From contig OW569375.1 of NCBI GenBank assembly GCA_937625935.1, positions 186,001 to 250,000 of the forward strand: a stretch of DNA of 64,000 bases. Direction: 5' to 3'. The stretch is from Tetramitus jugosus. Taxonomy: Eukaryota; Heterolobosea; Eutetramitea; Acrasida; Vahlkampfiidae. Below the pieces are notes generated by a model that saw only the letters and a program-made list of their open reading frames with translations, did not search any database and was not told where the DNA came from. Shown here piece by piece: positions 29,443 through 40,084 of this stretch (its first letter is position 1; each line of letters opens with the position of its first letter). The position numbers and the translations under genes are program-made.

Positions 29443-31716
29443 TTATCGTGTATCCACAATGTTGTTGATCCAATCACACAAACGAGAGCTTGCTTGTTTT
29501 GATTCTGGGACAACGTCAATGAGATTCAGATAACCGTGACCCAATGAGTCATAGACATCAAACTTGATAAACTCTTTGCCCTTTACATCTTCGATTCTCT
29601 TCGCCAAATAAACCGAATCATCAAACAATGGGTCTAGAGCTCCAACATTGATGTATGTGCGTGGAAACTTCTTTAAGATTTCGTCTGGTGTCATAGCAGG
29701 GGAGATAAATGGGTTCCTGAATGCATTGTTTTCAATATCTACCTCCTTTGGATTCATGTAATACTCCAGTCCGCACAACTCGAGAAGCTTAAAGTTGAGT
29801 AATGGATCGAGGAGAGACATAATTCGAGCTGGAGAAGGTGCCAAGTGAAGATTAGTCGCAGGGTAAGATAGAGCTAGACCATCGGGTAGCCGAATCCCAT
29901 CTTGAATCGCTCTGAGCAATACAGCCAGGATTAAATTACCTCCGGCACTATCTCCTGTGAAGATAATATTGTCTAGGCTGACTCCTAAAGTTTTCTCGGC
30001 ATTTTCCAAAACCCACTTGTATGCTTGATAACATTCCTCTAATTGTACAGGATACTGGTGGTCAGGTGTATTGGTGTAATCCACAGAGATGATGGGTAGG
30101 TTTGTTTGCTTCGCCCAAGGTCTCAAGTAGCACTCGTGTGAAAAGGAAGACATAGCAAGAAAGCCCCCGCCATGTACGTGGAATATGAGACCCTTTTTGA
30201 GATTTGTATCCTGAGAAGAACCACCACTGACTAACATCTTTCCGTACTTGTATACTTGACGTAATATCGTGCTCATGTAAGGGTAATCTGATAGTAAGGA
30301 CATACTCGGTTCTCCCGTTGAATTCTTTTGCATATTTGGTAGAGAAGAGGATGATATAAAACGTATATCAACATTATCTGGTAGCGACCTCTTAGTAGAG
30401 CATAGAATATCTGGTATTTGGTGACAGTAGAATGAGAATTCCTTCATTGATGCCCTACCAACCAACTGTGAGTCTATATGTCCCTCATGAAGGCTCTTCT
30501 TTGTGTTTTCTGCTTGCTTCTCTTCTTGCTTCTTTAATTCTTCTCTCACAGTTTTGGTACGCTCTTTGTTGTACTCTTTAGGCAGTGCCAATGGAATTTT
30601 GAATACTCCTGATACCTCAATTGGAGTCAATATCAAGAAGGATAAATATTTAACAATCGGATTCTTATCCTGCATGGTCCATAGTCCCTTTCCACTCTCA
30701 ATACTTATATTCTTTGTGAAGAAAGTGTATGCTTGTTCTGCTGCTCTTTTCGAGTTCCAAAAGTGCATAAGATTAGAAGCAAAGAACATGGGTGTTCTCA
30801 GGATGGGATCATACCCTAGAGAGAAGTTGTGAGAGGCTGTAACCGTAACCATTAAGCCATAGAACAGTTTTAACATTGGTGCATACTGTTCTCCAAGAGT
30901 TTCGAAGTAATCCTTGACATCCAGTTCGATTAATTCCTCATAGTCCCGGATGTTTAAACGATCTGAGAACGGATAATACAGATGGCGATATTCCAATGAT
31001 TGACCATCCGATTGGTACCTTTTCACGGCATCCATCTTATCTCGTATCAAAATAGTCGCCATGTAGCACAAAGTAACGAGCACATGAAGCATTCTGGCTT
31101 GTTTTTCCATCAGGTGAGACGGAAGGGATCGGACATGGCGATACTTGAGCAGCTGCTTCACAAACACTTGATCCAAAGTGTATTTCAACGTTAAAAACAG
31201 TGCTCTAAACTCGAAATGAAACGACCGTATTGATGTTTCCTGTTCTGACTGAGCCTTAAATTGCTCATGGAGGCCGTACAAGTGTGAAAGACTATCCCGT
31301 ATTTCCATCAAATGGCCATGCAGTTGTTGCAAAAGAGCCTTGTATGATTCGATAACGCCGCTTGTATTCATTTCTTCTTCCTTTACCTTGTCAATTAATT
31401 GTTGAACATTGTCAATGACACTCGATAAGAGTTGATCGTTGGTTTCAACGAGAGAAGTACCATTGTTGGATGCAACAGCATTGAAACGTCCATTCAACAC
31501 AGTTTTGCCACCTGCTTGGTGATGAATATAGAGACCATAATCACTATGATTCATCTTCAGCAGGCTACTGTTACACGAGTGCAGAGATCTCTTGCTTGGA
31601 CAAGCAATTGGGACAGCATTAACACTTGTATTGTGAGTAGGAGTAAAACTGGCCCTTGGCAATCCACCACCATACCGGCATCTCTTGCTGGATGCTATCT
31701 TGAAACATCTCTTCAT
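29443..31716 (-). CDS. Hormone-sensitive-lipase-type esterase
   Basis: A 757-residue protein from ATG 31716. The frame is open for 53 more codons upstream but without an ATG. The C-terminal half is the HSL alpha/beta hydrolase: oxyanion motif HVHGGGFLA near residue 514, then ISVDYTNTPDHQYPVQLEEC, and the nucleophile elbow GDSAGGNL near 587. Acid and His blocks are NVGALDPLFDDS and SLGHGYLNL. The stretch SPARIMSLLDPLLNFKLLEL is specific to true HSL (LIPE) rather than bacterial HSL-like esterases. The N-terminal ~350 residues match the HSL N-terminal domain in length and helical character. It should hydrolyse diacylglycerol or sterol esters. No phosphorylation module can be read by eye. Confidence 0.88.
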   Translation of the reverse strand: MKRCFKIASSKRCRYGGGLPRASFTPTHNTSVNAVPIACPSKRSLHSCNSSLLKMNHSDYGLYIHHQAGGKTVLNGRFNAVASNNGTSLVETNDQLLSSVIDNVQQLIDKVKEEEMNTSGVIESYKALLQQLHGHLMEIRDSLSHLYGLHEQFKAQSEQETSIRSFHFEFRALFLTLKYTLDQVFVKQLLKYRHVRSLPSHLMEKQARMLHVLVTLCYMATILIRDKMDAVKRYQSDGQSLEYRHLYYPFSDRLNIRDYEELIELDVKDYFETLGEQYAPMLKLFYGLMVTVTASHNFSLGYDPILRTPMFFASNLMHFWNSKRAAEQAYTFFTKNISIESGKGLWTMQDKNPIVKYLSFLILTPIEVSGVFKIPLALPKEYNKERTKTVREELKKQEEKQAENTKKSLHEGHIDSQLVGRASMKEFSFYCHQIPDILCSTKRSLPDNVDIRFISSSSLPNMQKNSTGEPSMSLLSDYPYMSTILRQVYKYGKMLVSGGSSQDTNLKKGLIFHVHGGGFLAMSSFSHECYLRPWAKQTNLPIISVDYTNTPDHQYPVQLEECYQAYKWVLENAEKTLGVSLDNIIFTGDSAGGNLILAVLLRAIQDGIRLPDGLALSYPATNLHLAPSPARIMSLLDPLLNFKLLELCGLEYYMNPKEVDIENNAFRNPFISPAMTPDEILKKFPRTYINVGALDPLFDDSVYLAKRIEDVKGKEFIKFDVYDSLGHGYLNLIDVVPESKQASSRLCDWINNIVDTR

Positions 31717-31921
31717 TGTTTTTTTTGTGAATGCTGTCTTGGGTATTTCTCGGATCTTGAGAGCTGTTTTGTTCAGTATCCTAAATGAGGTTGGAGTTTT
31801 GCCGTGTTGTTGATCTGTGAATTTATCTCTGATCTCCTCTCCAACCAGTGAGATCTCACATATTGAGATGTTCAACTAAAGATCAGAATACAATCAACCA
31901 ACACAAATACAATACAACAAG

Positions 31922-32674
31922 ATGGTAGAAACTGTTAATATTCAGAAGGGAAAGGAAAAGTTTGCGACAACTTCCTTTGATTGGAAGAAGGGATTATCAG
32001 AGCAACTCAAGTTCAAGCAAATTTCAAGCAAGGGCAACCACATCTGGGCCATTTCAACAGACAATAGACTCTGGCATCGAGAGTTAGATGGTTCCTGGAA
32101 GTGTATCGAGCAGGAAAAGATGTGTGACGTGAGTGTTGGAACAGATGGTTCGGTTATTGCTCTATCAGAGTCTGAAGGATATCCTTACATACTGGACAAG
32201 AAGAAATTGAATTTCCTTCAATTGGAGAACCCTATTCGCTTGAAACAAGTCTCAGTTGGAGATCACAAAACGATTTGGGGTTTGAAGGACGATGGATCCA
32301 CTTGGAAGTTCTTTGAAGATAGTGAAACATGGAAGCAAATGGCTCTCGGTAACATTCACTTTATCAAGTACATTTCTTGTGCAAATGATAAGTCTTGTTG
32401 GGCCATTGATCGAAATGGCGTATGCTTGCGCTGGGAGAAGGATCAATGGAAGGAGGTCAGTAAAGATTACAAGTTCAAAGACATTTCTGCCGCTGGTCAT
32501 GGTGTGGTGTATGGAGTGTTGGAAGACAGTGGCCAAGTTCTCTTCTGGAACAGCAGCAAGGAGTGCTTTGAGAAGTATGACAAGCAAGTACCTTCACATT
32601 TGAAGAACATTACTGCTGTTGATGAGAATCACTGGTTTGGTATCGATGAGAACGGCAAAATTGAATACTTGTAA
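31922..32674 (+). CDS. Tectonin beta-propeller protein
   Basis: A 250-residue single-exon protein made of about six ~35-40-residue repeats. Each has a W near its start and a G-x-D/N turn, for example SSKGNHIWAISTDNRLWHRE, then VSVGTDGSVIAL, GLKDDGSTWKFF and AIDRNGVCLRWEKDQWKEV. This is the tectonin (TECPR) repeat pattern, forming a six-bladed propeller. Members in slime moulds and invertebrates bind lipopolysaccharide or glycans and take part in phagocytosis. No signal peptide is seen, so it is probably cytosolic or exported by an unconventional route. The ATG lies 205 bases from the lipase ATG in a divergent arrangement. Confidence 0.85.
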   Translation: MVETVNIQKGKEKFATTSFDWKKGLSEQLKFKQISSKGNHIWAISTDNRLWHRELDGSWKCIEQEKMCDVSVGTDGSVIALSESEGYPYILDKKKLNFLQLENPIRLKQVSVGDHKTIWGLKDDGSTWKFFEDSETWKQMALGNIHFIKYISCANDKSCWAIDRNGVCLRWEKDQWKEVSKDYKFKDISAAGHGVVYGVLEDSGQVLFWNSSKECFEKYDKQVPSHLKNITAVDENHWFGIDENGKIEYL

Positions 32675-32809
32675 ATAGCAATACTGGAATAATAATTAAT
32701 ATATTAAATTAATGGTGAGCCTCCATTTGGTAGATATGATGCCTATTCTTACAAATCGAGTATCCAAGAGTACTGGGTACAAACTGGGTGGTGATATCCG
32801 AAACAAAAG

Positions 32810-35800
32810 TTACTTGATAATGTGTTCGTTAGCAAAAATATGCCAGAATTCGTTGAACTTGGTTCTCTTATCGTTCACGCTACTTGTGATCAATGAACAA
32901 ATGTAATTGTATACCAAGTCTTCCTTTGTAATCTGTGGTACGAGAGTGTTTCTCAAGTAGAGAATGTCACTCTGGGTCCTCAGTTCAGGAATTCCACTGT
33001 TACACATTAACTTTAGCAAAACCATGAACAAATTACCATTTGTTCTCAACGCTTGGAATGTCTTGAAGCACAGCTTTTGGAACATTGTAAAGTTTGCTGA
33101 TTTGGCAGCATCATGCTTCTCATTATCTGCACAGATCACATGACAGTAAGCTTTGGTGAACACAAAGGGAGCAGACTCTCTCTTCACACCAGCAAATGTC
33201 TTAATATTACCTAAGAAATGACCAAAATCAATATGCAGCAGCTCGCCTGTCTCTTGCATCATAATATTATCATTGTGACGATCACCGATACCCAAAGCAT
33301 AGGTAAACACACAATAAGCAGCACATGATTTAAGAAATCGTTGGACCACAGCAGACATTGACTTTTCATCATTCTTCTCCTTTAGCCATAGGAACATGGG
33401 TGTCTTTTTCAGAGCAGCGGAAGCACCTCCGTACTTCTTCGTCACAGAAGCAATAGTGGCAGATCGAGTAACAACCTCAATGAAACCACACATGTCACCA
33501 GTACTGACACAACCGTAAGGATTTAAGCACAAGTCACCCAGCTCTGGATCTTGCTTCCAAACAAAGTCCATAATCTTCAATATTTGTAGCGTGAGTGTGT
33601 CCTGTCTAATATCATCACCAGCCTTGAAGATGACTAGAACGTCGGGTACTTCAGTATCGATACCAGCATCAGCATTCTTTAAGAACAAGAACAGCGGTCT
33701 CTTCTTGCTACCCATGACCATACACCTGGATACATTGATACCTTGCACTTCCATCCTTGGGTTCAAAGGAACGAGACAAGTCTCATGCTCCAGCTCCTTC
33801 AACTTTTGAAGCATAATCTCTTGCTGCTCCACTTTTGTTGAATACTTCTTAATCGAGATAGCTACGCTCAATAATTTGTCCACAAAGTCATTCTGCTTCA
33901 GAAGTTGTTGGCAATGCTTTGGACAATTGTTCAAATATGCCCTCAGCACTGTTGATAGTCTCTCCTGCAGTGGAGCTACGTGCAACTCTGACTTGAGGCA
34001 CCAAAACACGGAATGACCGATTCTATGTGGTGATTTGAAACCTCTTTCAAGCAAGAATCGAGACAATGAACTATCATGGTACAGCTCTGATTTCATACAT
34101 TGACAAATTTGGATCAAAAAGTCGTTCAATGTATCATCTGGTAGAGTATTCAACCGGCGAACAGCATACTCTCTAACCTTTGTGTGTGCAAAGCTATAAT
34201 CCAATAACTCAAAACAATCGTATACAGTAGGTTCCTTCCATTTCTGCAAATATTCATCAGCGATCATTCTTGCCTTTGGATATTGGTAAGGTACAGATAA
34301 TAGGAACTTTGGAAGGACCTTTGGATTACTGATGAGTTGATCTCTGGAATTCCAAATTGTAAATTTTTCGTCATTTGACAGTTCGTAAAGCGTATCAGTT
34401 TCGATCAATTTGTTCACTTCAATATCTGAAGGTACAACTTTTCTCATTCTCTTCTCATACTCATCATACGACAAGTCAAATATTTTTGGAATAGGTCCAC
34501 TGCAATGCGTAGGGAAAATAACTGGCTTGCAGTAGCTGTCGAAATCGAAAAGAATAGAGCAGGCAGCAACGTCTCCCACTGCAGCACTCACACTTCTCAG
34601 TTCATCACCGTCCAAGATGGAAATTCTCCACATCTTTGAAGTAATCAAACCACTCTTCATCACATTGTTATAATCTACGACAGGCATTCTTAACTGAGCA
34701 TAAAGAACAGATTTTTTTTGTTCAATGTACACTGACAACTGCAAAACAGTCTCCTTTGGTAGATCACAAATTCGAATGCCCTTAAATGTTAGATACTGAT
34801 TGAAAACGGGACAGACTTCGGATGCACTAAAGGAGACTGACTTTGTTCGCAGTCGTTTTTGAAGACTCATTGCTCCATGAATCAAATCAGCAGTCACATA
34901 GATTTGTGCAGTTTCGTTGGAATCGGACATGATTGGTACCACATCTGAAAAGTTGATGCCAGGTAAGCTTCGAATCTTGATACGCAAGGGCTTTTTGAGA
35001 TCCCACATGGAAATATTGGTCATATCAATTGGATAATTGTGGTCAATGGTCAGTTTGGTGTGATCATATGATTGTAGGTCCGCTACTTGTGCATCAATAA
35101 TGTCCACATCTCTCAATTCGATATCAACCAATTGTGAAGCTCTCTTGTTGAGTGCAAATTGCTTGTCCATCAGCATCAAGTCAACAATTCTGACACCCTT
35201 GGTCATTGCATTCGTTATATATTCAAACTCCTTTAGCAAGTAATTACCGTACATGTATTGTGCACTGCCTTGTGCTTTGATGACCCAATCTGCAGCATTC
35301 ATTGAAATTCTCTCAAAAATCGAATTCTGTGTTCGTACTCTCGTCAAAAACGTGGCAATCAAATCATCGACGCTCTGATTGAGGTCCATATTGACAGACT
35401 TCTTGAAAGAATGACCCTCGTAGCTCACATAGATGGAACCAATAAATTTGCTTGCTCCTGTGGATGCACTGGTCTGTGCTGGATTCGAACACAGGAAAAT
35501 GGGCAAGAAATGACGAGTATCCTCAATGGTCACATGTTTTTTCGATTCTTGAACAGAGTGTGTCACTTGCTCAATGAAATGCAACGATTCTTGAGTCACA
35601 TTGTTCATTGCATCGGCACCCAACAAGTGCAACATGCTCGTATGAGCATCATTCTTGTGCTCCTTTAACAAAATTTGTTTCTGGAGGAGACGTTGCTCCA
35701 TTCTGGCCACATCACCCATGTACTGATCATTTTCCTTCTTTTCCAGTAGCAACTGTGAGGAGTTATCACCACCATTGCTATTGTTGTTGTTATTGTTGAT

Positions 35801-35824
35801 ATCTGTTGATTCGGTGCTGCTCAT
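32810..35824 (-). CDS. Class I-type phosphoinositide 3-kinase catalytic subunit
   Basis: A 1,004-residue single-exon protein. In order: a low-complexity N-terminus and helical region, a Ras-binding-like domain (about 125-230, with SAQYMYGNYLLKEFEYI), a C2 domain (about 310-450), the helical PIK domain (about 510-690) and the kinase domain. Kinase motifs are VIFKAGDDIRQD (ATP lysine), the catalytic loop ALGIGDRHNDNIM, HIDFGHFLG and an activation loop with GVKRESAPFVF. The KRE-type loop and the Ras-binding domain indicate class I, which makes PIP3 at the plasma membrane in chemotaxis, macropinocytosis and phagocytosis. The first in-frame ATG is 35824. The motif TTGCGGAGT lies 64 bases upstream. 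Confidence 0.92.
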   Translation of the reverse strand: MSSTESTDINNNNNNSNGGDNSSQLLLEKKENDQYMGDVARMEQRLLQKQILLKEHKNDAHTSMLHLLGADAMNNVTQESLHFIEQVTHSVQESKKHVTIEDTRHFLPIFLCSNPAQTSASTGASKFIGSIYVSYEGHSFKKSVNMDLNQSVDDLIATFLTRVRTQNSIFERISMNAADWVIKAQGSAQYMYGNYLLKEFEYITNAMTKGVRIVDLMLMDKQFALNKRASQLVDIELRDVDIIDAQVADLQSYDHTKLTIDHNYPIDMTNISMWDLKKPLRIKIRSLPGINFSDVVPIMSDSNETAQIYVTADLIHGAMSLQKRLRTKSVSFSASEVCPVFNQYLTFKGIRICDLPKETVLQLSVYIEQKKSVLYAQLRMPVVDYNNVMKSGLITSKMWRISILDGDELRSVSAAVGDVAACSILFDFDSYCKPVIFPTHCSGPIPKIFDLSYDEYEKRMRKVVPSDIEVNKLIETDTLYELSNDEKFTIWNSRDQLISNPKVLPKFLLSVPYQYPKARMIADEYLQKWKEPTVYDCFELLDYSFAHTKVREYAVRRLNTLPDDTLNDFLIQICQCMKSELYHDSSLSRFLLERGFKSPHRIGHSVFWCLKSELHVAPLQERLSTVLRAYLNNCPKHCQQLLKQNDFVDKLLSVAISIKKYSTKVEQQEIMLQKLKELEHETCLVPLNPRMEVQGINVSRCMVMGSKKRPLFLFLKNADAGIDTEVPDVLVIFKAGDDIRQDTLTLQILKIMDFVWKQDPELGDLCLNPYGCVSTGDMCGFIEVVTRSATIASVTKKYGGASAALKKTPMFLWLKEKNDEKSMSAVVQRFLKSCAAYCVFTYALGIGDRHNDNIMMQETGELLHIDFGHFLGNIKTFAGVKRESAPFVFTKAYCHVICADNEKHDAAKSANFTMFQKLCFKTFQALRTNGNLFMVLLKLMCNSGIPELRTQSDILYLRNTLVPQITKEDLVYNYICSLITSSVNDKRTKFNEFWHIFANEHIIK

Positions 35825-35887
35825 CTCCACTTCTTCTTAGTCCACTCACTTTGACTTGACAAAAAAAAACAAGCGTGTGCTAATACG

Positions 35888-35896
35888 TTGCGGAGT
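35888..35896. promoter_or_regulatory. TTGCGGAGT element upstream of PI3K gene
   Basis: The 9-mer TTGCGGAGT occurs here, 64 bases upstream of the PI3K ATG, and again at 59290 and 61834, always in gaps that contain gene 5' ends. Confidence 0.3.
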
Positions 35897-36091
35897 TCGT
35901 TTGTCTTTGTTGTTTTGTGTGGGGATTTTGGACTGTCAAAATAATGTCGGATTGTTTTGTTGATGTCTGTCGGAAGTTTTCAAAGGATGTTCGGAAAATA
36001 ATTTATGATGTTGAGCACTACGGTTCTCGCATGTTCAGATTTTTTGTTCTGACGCCCAAGGTATTTTCGCGATTCTCTCTTTTGGGAAAAT

Positions 36092-37829
36092 TCAACTCTT
36101 TGGAAAGGGTCGCAATGGATGTGCTTCTGTGTTCAACACGAATTCATCCAGTGACATTACAGTTTCAGGTGAGAAAATCAAGTAGAGGTACTTGAGAGTT
36201 TCACTAAGGAAGAAGCTTTCCATGGCGTTGTCCAACTCTGGTTTGTTATGACGTACATCCTTCACGCCACTGTATCCAGAAGCAGTCTTACAATGCTTCT
36301 CCAAGGCTTGGAAGATGTTCCAAGCATCTTGGACGTATTGTCTATCTCCGGTGGTTCGATACAGTACGAACAAGCTTTCTACGGTCTCAGGTCTCAGTAG
36401 ATAAGTGGGATGTTGGACATTGTAGTCATGAGTACTGTTACCAAAGTTTGCTATCTCTGGACCTAATCCCGAACTTTGATCAACATACAACTTTACACAC
36501 GTACTCATGAGCTGTTTTGCGATCATGAGATGATCTTGTGCTTCAGTTTTATTGAGTTCACTCAAACGACTACCCAACGCCAGCATACCTGGAGTATAGC
36601 ATACTAAGTGATCAAATTTAGGCGACTGTCTACCTCGGTGTTCGCCAATGTAAGCTAAGTGACTTGGCTTCGAATAACCTAACATGTGCTGTTTCATTCC
36701 CGCTACCATATCTCTGTACATTGTAAGATATTGTTGATCATGAGTCAGCAAGTACTGTTTCAGCAGATCTGTCATTATACAACTGTTAATATGTCAATGT
36801 CAACAATAAAAATTACGATATCATACACTCATAAAAAGAATCACCCAAAGCTCCGAATGAATACCAGTATCCTCTGAATTCACCAGTCTCCGTATTGATA
36901 TAGTTTGGATATAAGCCTAGTAAAGGCTTTCTTATCTTATTATGAGAAAATCTGATCGTCTCCATGATGCGCTCTGCCTTCTCTGCATAAATAGGGTTTC
37001 CTGTATGATGAGATAGCGCCTTAAACTCCAATTGAATCGAACCAACCTCGCTCAATACACTATCTACTCTGTGCCAATCAGCATTCTTGGCATCTCCCGT
37101 TTTCAAATTAATCAGTGTGTACGGAATACCAGAGTTGGTTTTAAATGATCGTAAGAGTCGCTCTGCCAACTCCTCTGATTTTTGTAAATACATCTTGTCG
37201 CCCGTTAATTCATAAGCACCTAGAAATCCTCCCAGAAATCGAATGGTCATCTCGAACAAGCTCACATAAGCATCCCTATCAAAATTGAGTTTCTTCACAA
37301 AATTTTTACTTCTCTCATACTCTTTATCCAAACCCATAATGAGCATCGTGTCCAATGAATCTACAATTGTCGCTCCTAATCTCGCAAAATTATCTCTATA
37401 ATCGTTGGTGCACGGCCGGAGTTCATCATGTTCAAAAGCGTACTTTTCATAGCCAGACCACGCATGCAAAAAGGCACCCTTCACGGCTAACCTTCTCTCC
37501 TCTTGATCTCTTTCCCACTGAAAATCCCGTTGCACTCTCACTTGAAGAGTATTGTCAAGATCTACTTTTGGCATCTCGTTCTGTTCATTGATGCTCCGGA
37601 GTTCTTGATCGCCAACTCGCTGCTGGTTTGGTTCTTGAATGATGAGCCGATTCCAACTGATCATTGACCACAATGCGAAAGCAATTGCGAACAAAATGAT
37701 GGCCAACATAACAAAAAACAAGATTCGTTTCAACTGATTGCATTCTCGCTCCTCACTCTGTTTATCTTGTTGTTTTTGTGACAAAGGGGAAGATGAGGTT
37801 GTCGATTGGACATGGCGTCTTCTCAACAT
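36092..37829 (-). CDS. Class I alpha-1,2-mannosidase (GH47), type II membrane protein
   Basis: Exons 37829..36827 and 36768..36092 join in phase 1 over a 58-base GTATGA..GACAG intron, which restores SFYEYLLKQYLL. The product has 559 residues. A short cytosolic tail and one membrane segment (about residues 37-57, ILFFVMLAIILFAIAFALWS) mark a type II ER/Golgi enzyme. The catalytic domain shows GAFLHAWSGYEKYAFEHDEL, GATIVDSLDTMLIMGL, YLLRPETVESLFVLYR and a terminal FSPETVMSLDEFVLNTEAHP. The last block holds the calcium-binding Thr of NTEAHP. GH47 enzymes trim mannose from N-glycans in an inverting, calcium-dependent reaction. ER mannosidase I and Golgi mannosidase I cannot be told apart by eye. 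Confidence 0.93.
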
Positions 37830-38011
37830 TGTTTCGCGATCTTTCTGATTGAAGGAAAACTGTCGTGAAATTATGGCAACGTTTTTTTTGGTAACCCTCC
37901 AAAAATCACCGATCCGATTTTCGACCGATCACTGACTCAGGGGAGAATCATTGCCCGGTATTGACATCACACACCCAACAGCAAACAACAAAAACAATTT
38001 TGAAAGAAAGC

Positions 38012-39922
38012 ATGGTAGGCGTGGTTTGTAACAACATGTACATAAAAAAACAACCAACAACCCATATTTTACTCTCCCTCTTATTCCTCGCTCTCCTGTC
38101 GTTTTTCGCTACGACACTCTCTGCCGCCAAATCTCCTCCACGTCGCCATCACCGACAAAATATATTTGGCGCCAAAACAGATGACGCCGTAAACTTGGAC
38201 ATGATCATCACCAAGAGATCATCACCCAGCATTCAATACTCATTCACACTCAATGTCTACTTTGCTAATGATGACAACAACAAAAAGGGTAGAGATCAGA
38301 ATGATGAGGATCCAACCCTACAGAAAATGACACGAATTCATGCCATTGCTGAAGATTACTCCAATCATCATTTCCTAGAGTACAAGAGTGACTTTGATCA
38401 AATGTTGAATGAATTGACAACGTTTGAGCAATTGAATAATGATACCAAGTGTTATTCTCTCACTCATTCAAATTCAGCTTCGAACAAGTCATCACCATGG
38501 ATCAGTCATGATGACAATGATGATGCTTTTGGTTCAATGATTACCATTTCTCAGTGGAATCAATTGGTGAATAGCTTGCAAGCGTACACTCCATCACAAC
38601 CATTGTCCAGTGTCGTATTTTATGATCAAGGAGTGGATGAATTGATGAGGAACAATGATTTATCACCATTGGTTGGTCAATTGCAGTCGAATGATGAGAA
38701 TGATGAGACAGCACTCGTGTTTGTTGATAATCAAAGTGGTTTAATGGTTCATGTGATCACTGAGAGAATTCATGTTCAAATTATGCAAATTTCAACAGGA
38801 GAGACACAAAAAGTCAAGGACTCTGTTGATCGATTGAATCGTCAGTGCACAAATTTGAATGATGAGATTGCTGCATTGCTGCAAATGAACAAGAAGAGCA
38901 ATCAACAACACCGTGTCAACATGATGAGACGCCCAACAATGAAGAATGCACCAGCTGCGATGGACATGTGGTTCTTGGACAATGATAGATCATGTCGATT
39001 GCCTTTTGTGAGACATGATAAGAATTGTGCAACCAATCAAATGAAGGCCGCACCAGAGAAACAAAAGGTTTGTGTCTTTTTGCATGGATCTGGAGAAACA
39101 GCAATACTACCACCATCGAACATCAAGGAGCGTTATTGGGGTAATGTGCACGAGTTTACTCCTCAATGCTCTGAGAGATGGTTTATCTCAATGGACACAA
39201 AGAATTATGGATGGGACAATTATGATTTACAGAAGGGATATTGTCAGTTGGCTGCTTTTCATAATAAGACTGTACCTGAAGGTACTCCTGCCATCATTAA
39301 GGACACCATTGTCTTTTCGCACTCAATGGGTAATTTGATCTTGGCCGCTGGATTGAAGAACGGTTTCTGCTCAATGGCAAATAGTTCTTCCTGGTACAGC
39401 GTCTCTAGTCCATATGGTGGTAGTGTAGCCTCTCCAATGCTTAAGGAACTTTGCTATAATTATTATTATGGTAAGAGTCCAAATCTTTTCCGAAAGATTG
39501 CAGGTTATATTGCTCAGGGTGGTTATTGCCTTGTCAATACTCCTAATGCCTATCCTTCCTACTTGTCCTTGGATCCAGACTATTGTTCTACCCAGGAACC
39601 AAAGCAGTGCATCAAGGATCTTGAGCCAGTGACTCAAGCTTATGTGACTGGTGCAAGCTGCGGTCTGTCTCCTTATGGTCTCGCTTCCAGGTACAGCATT
39701 CTGCTTGGTGCACTGTCAACCATTGTTGGCTATGGACAGAAGAATGATGGCATGGTTGGAAAATCAAGCTGCGAAATCTATCATGCAAATTCTTTCACTA
39801 ACAATGTTAGAAATGTTTTCTACTCCACAGGTTGTAATCACGCGGATGCCACATGCAGAAACGGAAATGGTTGGTGGGGCGCTAGTCGTCAACCATGCAG
39901 CTATTACACAGACAAGGTGTGA
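38012..39922 (+). CDS. Secreted alpha/beta hydrolase, lipase-like
   Basis: A protein of 636 residues from ATG 38012, or 628 from ATG 38036. The latter puts a good signal peptide at the start (a basic MYIKKQPT, then ILLSLLFLALLSFFATTLSA). About residues 60-330 form a variable N-terminal region rich in Asn and Asp. The hydrolase part follows: VCVFLHGSGETA (oxyanion loop), the nucleophile block VFSHSMGNLILAAG, and late NDGMVG and GCNHADATC, which can supply Asp and His. Many cysteines in the last 200 residues (for example GASCGL, SSCEIY, TGCNHADATCRNGNGWW) imply disulfides in an exported enzyme. The substrate is unknown. The gene is divergent from the mannosidase gene, 182 bases away. Confidence 0.8.
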   Translation: MVGVVCNNMYIKKQPTTHILLSLLFLALLSFFATTLSAAKSPPRRHHRQNIFGAKTDDAVNLDMIITKRSSPSIQYSFTLNVYFANDDNNKKGRDQNDEDPTLQKMTRIHAIAEDYSNHHFLEYKSDFDQMLNELTTFEQLNNDTKCYSLTHSNSASNKSSPWISHDDNDDAFGSMITISQWNQLVNSLQAYTPSQPLSSVVFYDQGVDELMRNNDLSPLVGQLQSNDENDETALVFVDNQSGLMVHVITERIHVQIMQISTGETQKVKDSVDRLNRQCTNLNDEIAALLQMNKKSNQQHRVNMMRRPTMKNAPAAMDMWFLDNDRSCRLPFVRHDKNCATNQMKAAPEKQKVCVFLHGSGETAILPPSNIKERYWGNVHEFTPQCSERWFISMDTKNYGWDNYDLQKGYCQLAAFHNKTVPEGTPAIIKDTIVFSHSMGNLILAAGLKNGFCSMANSSSWYSVSSPYGGSVASPMLKELCYNYYYGKSPNLFRKIAGYIAQGGYCLVNTPNAYPSYLSLDPDYCSTQEPKQCIKDLEPVTQAYVTGASCGLSPYGLASRYSILLGALSTIVGYGQKNDGMVGKSSCEIYHANSFTNNVRNVFYSTGCNHADATCRNGNGWWGASRQPCSYYTDKV

Positions 39923-40084
39923 TCATTCTGCTCTGTGGGAAGAACCAAGTCGTTGTTCAGTTATCCTAAAAACCAGTAAAGTTTTTATTTATTGCAAACA
40001 CACGTATCATAAAACAATAATACACTTGTATGCTAAACCTAATTTGCGAAGAACGCATTCCAATAAATAATGTTTGTTCTGGCT

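Noticed and set aside
35917-36195. Plus-strand ORF of 92 codons across the mannosidase 3' end
   Set aside because: It overlaps the well-supported GH47 C-terminus in antisense, starts with a non-ATG codon and has no recognisable domain.
38163-38174. Perfect TTTGGCGCCAAA palindrome as a regulatory site
   Set aside because: It lies inside the coding part of the secreted hydrolase, after its signal peptide, so it was not counted as a promoter element.
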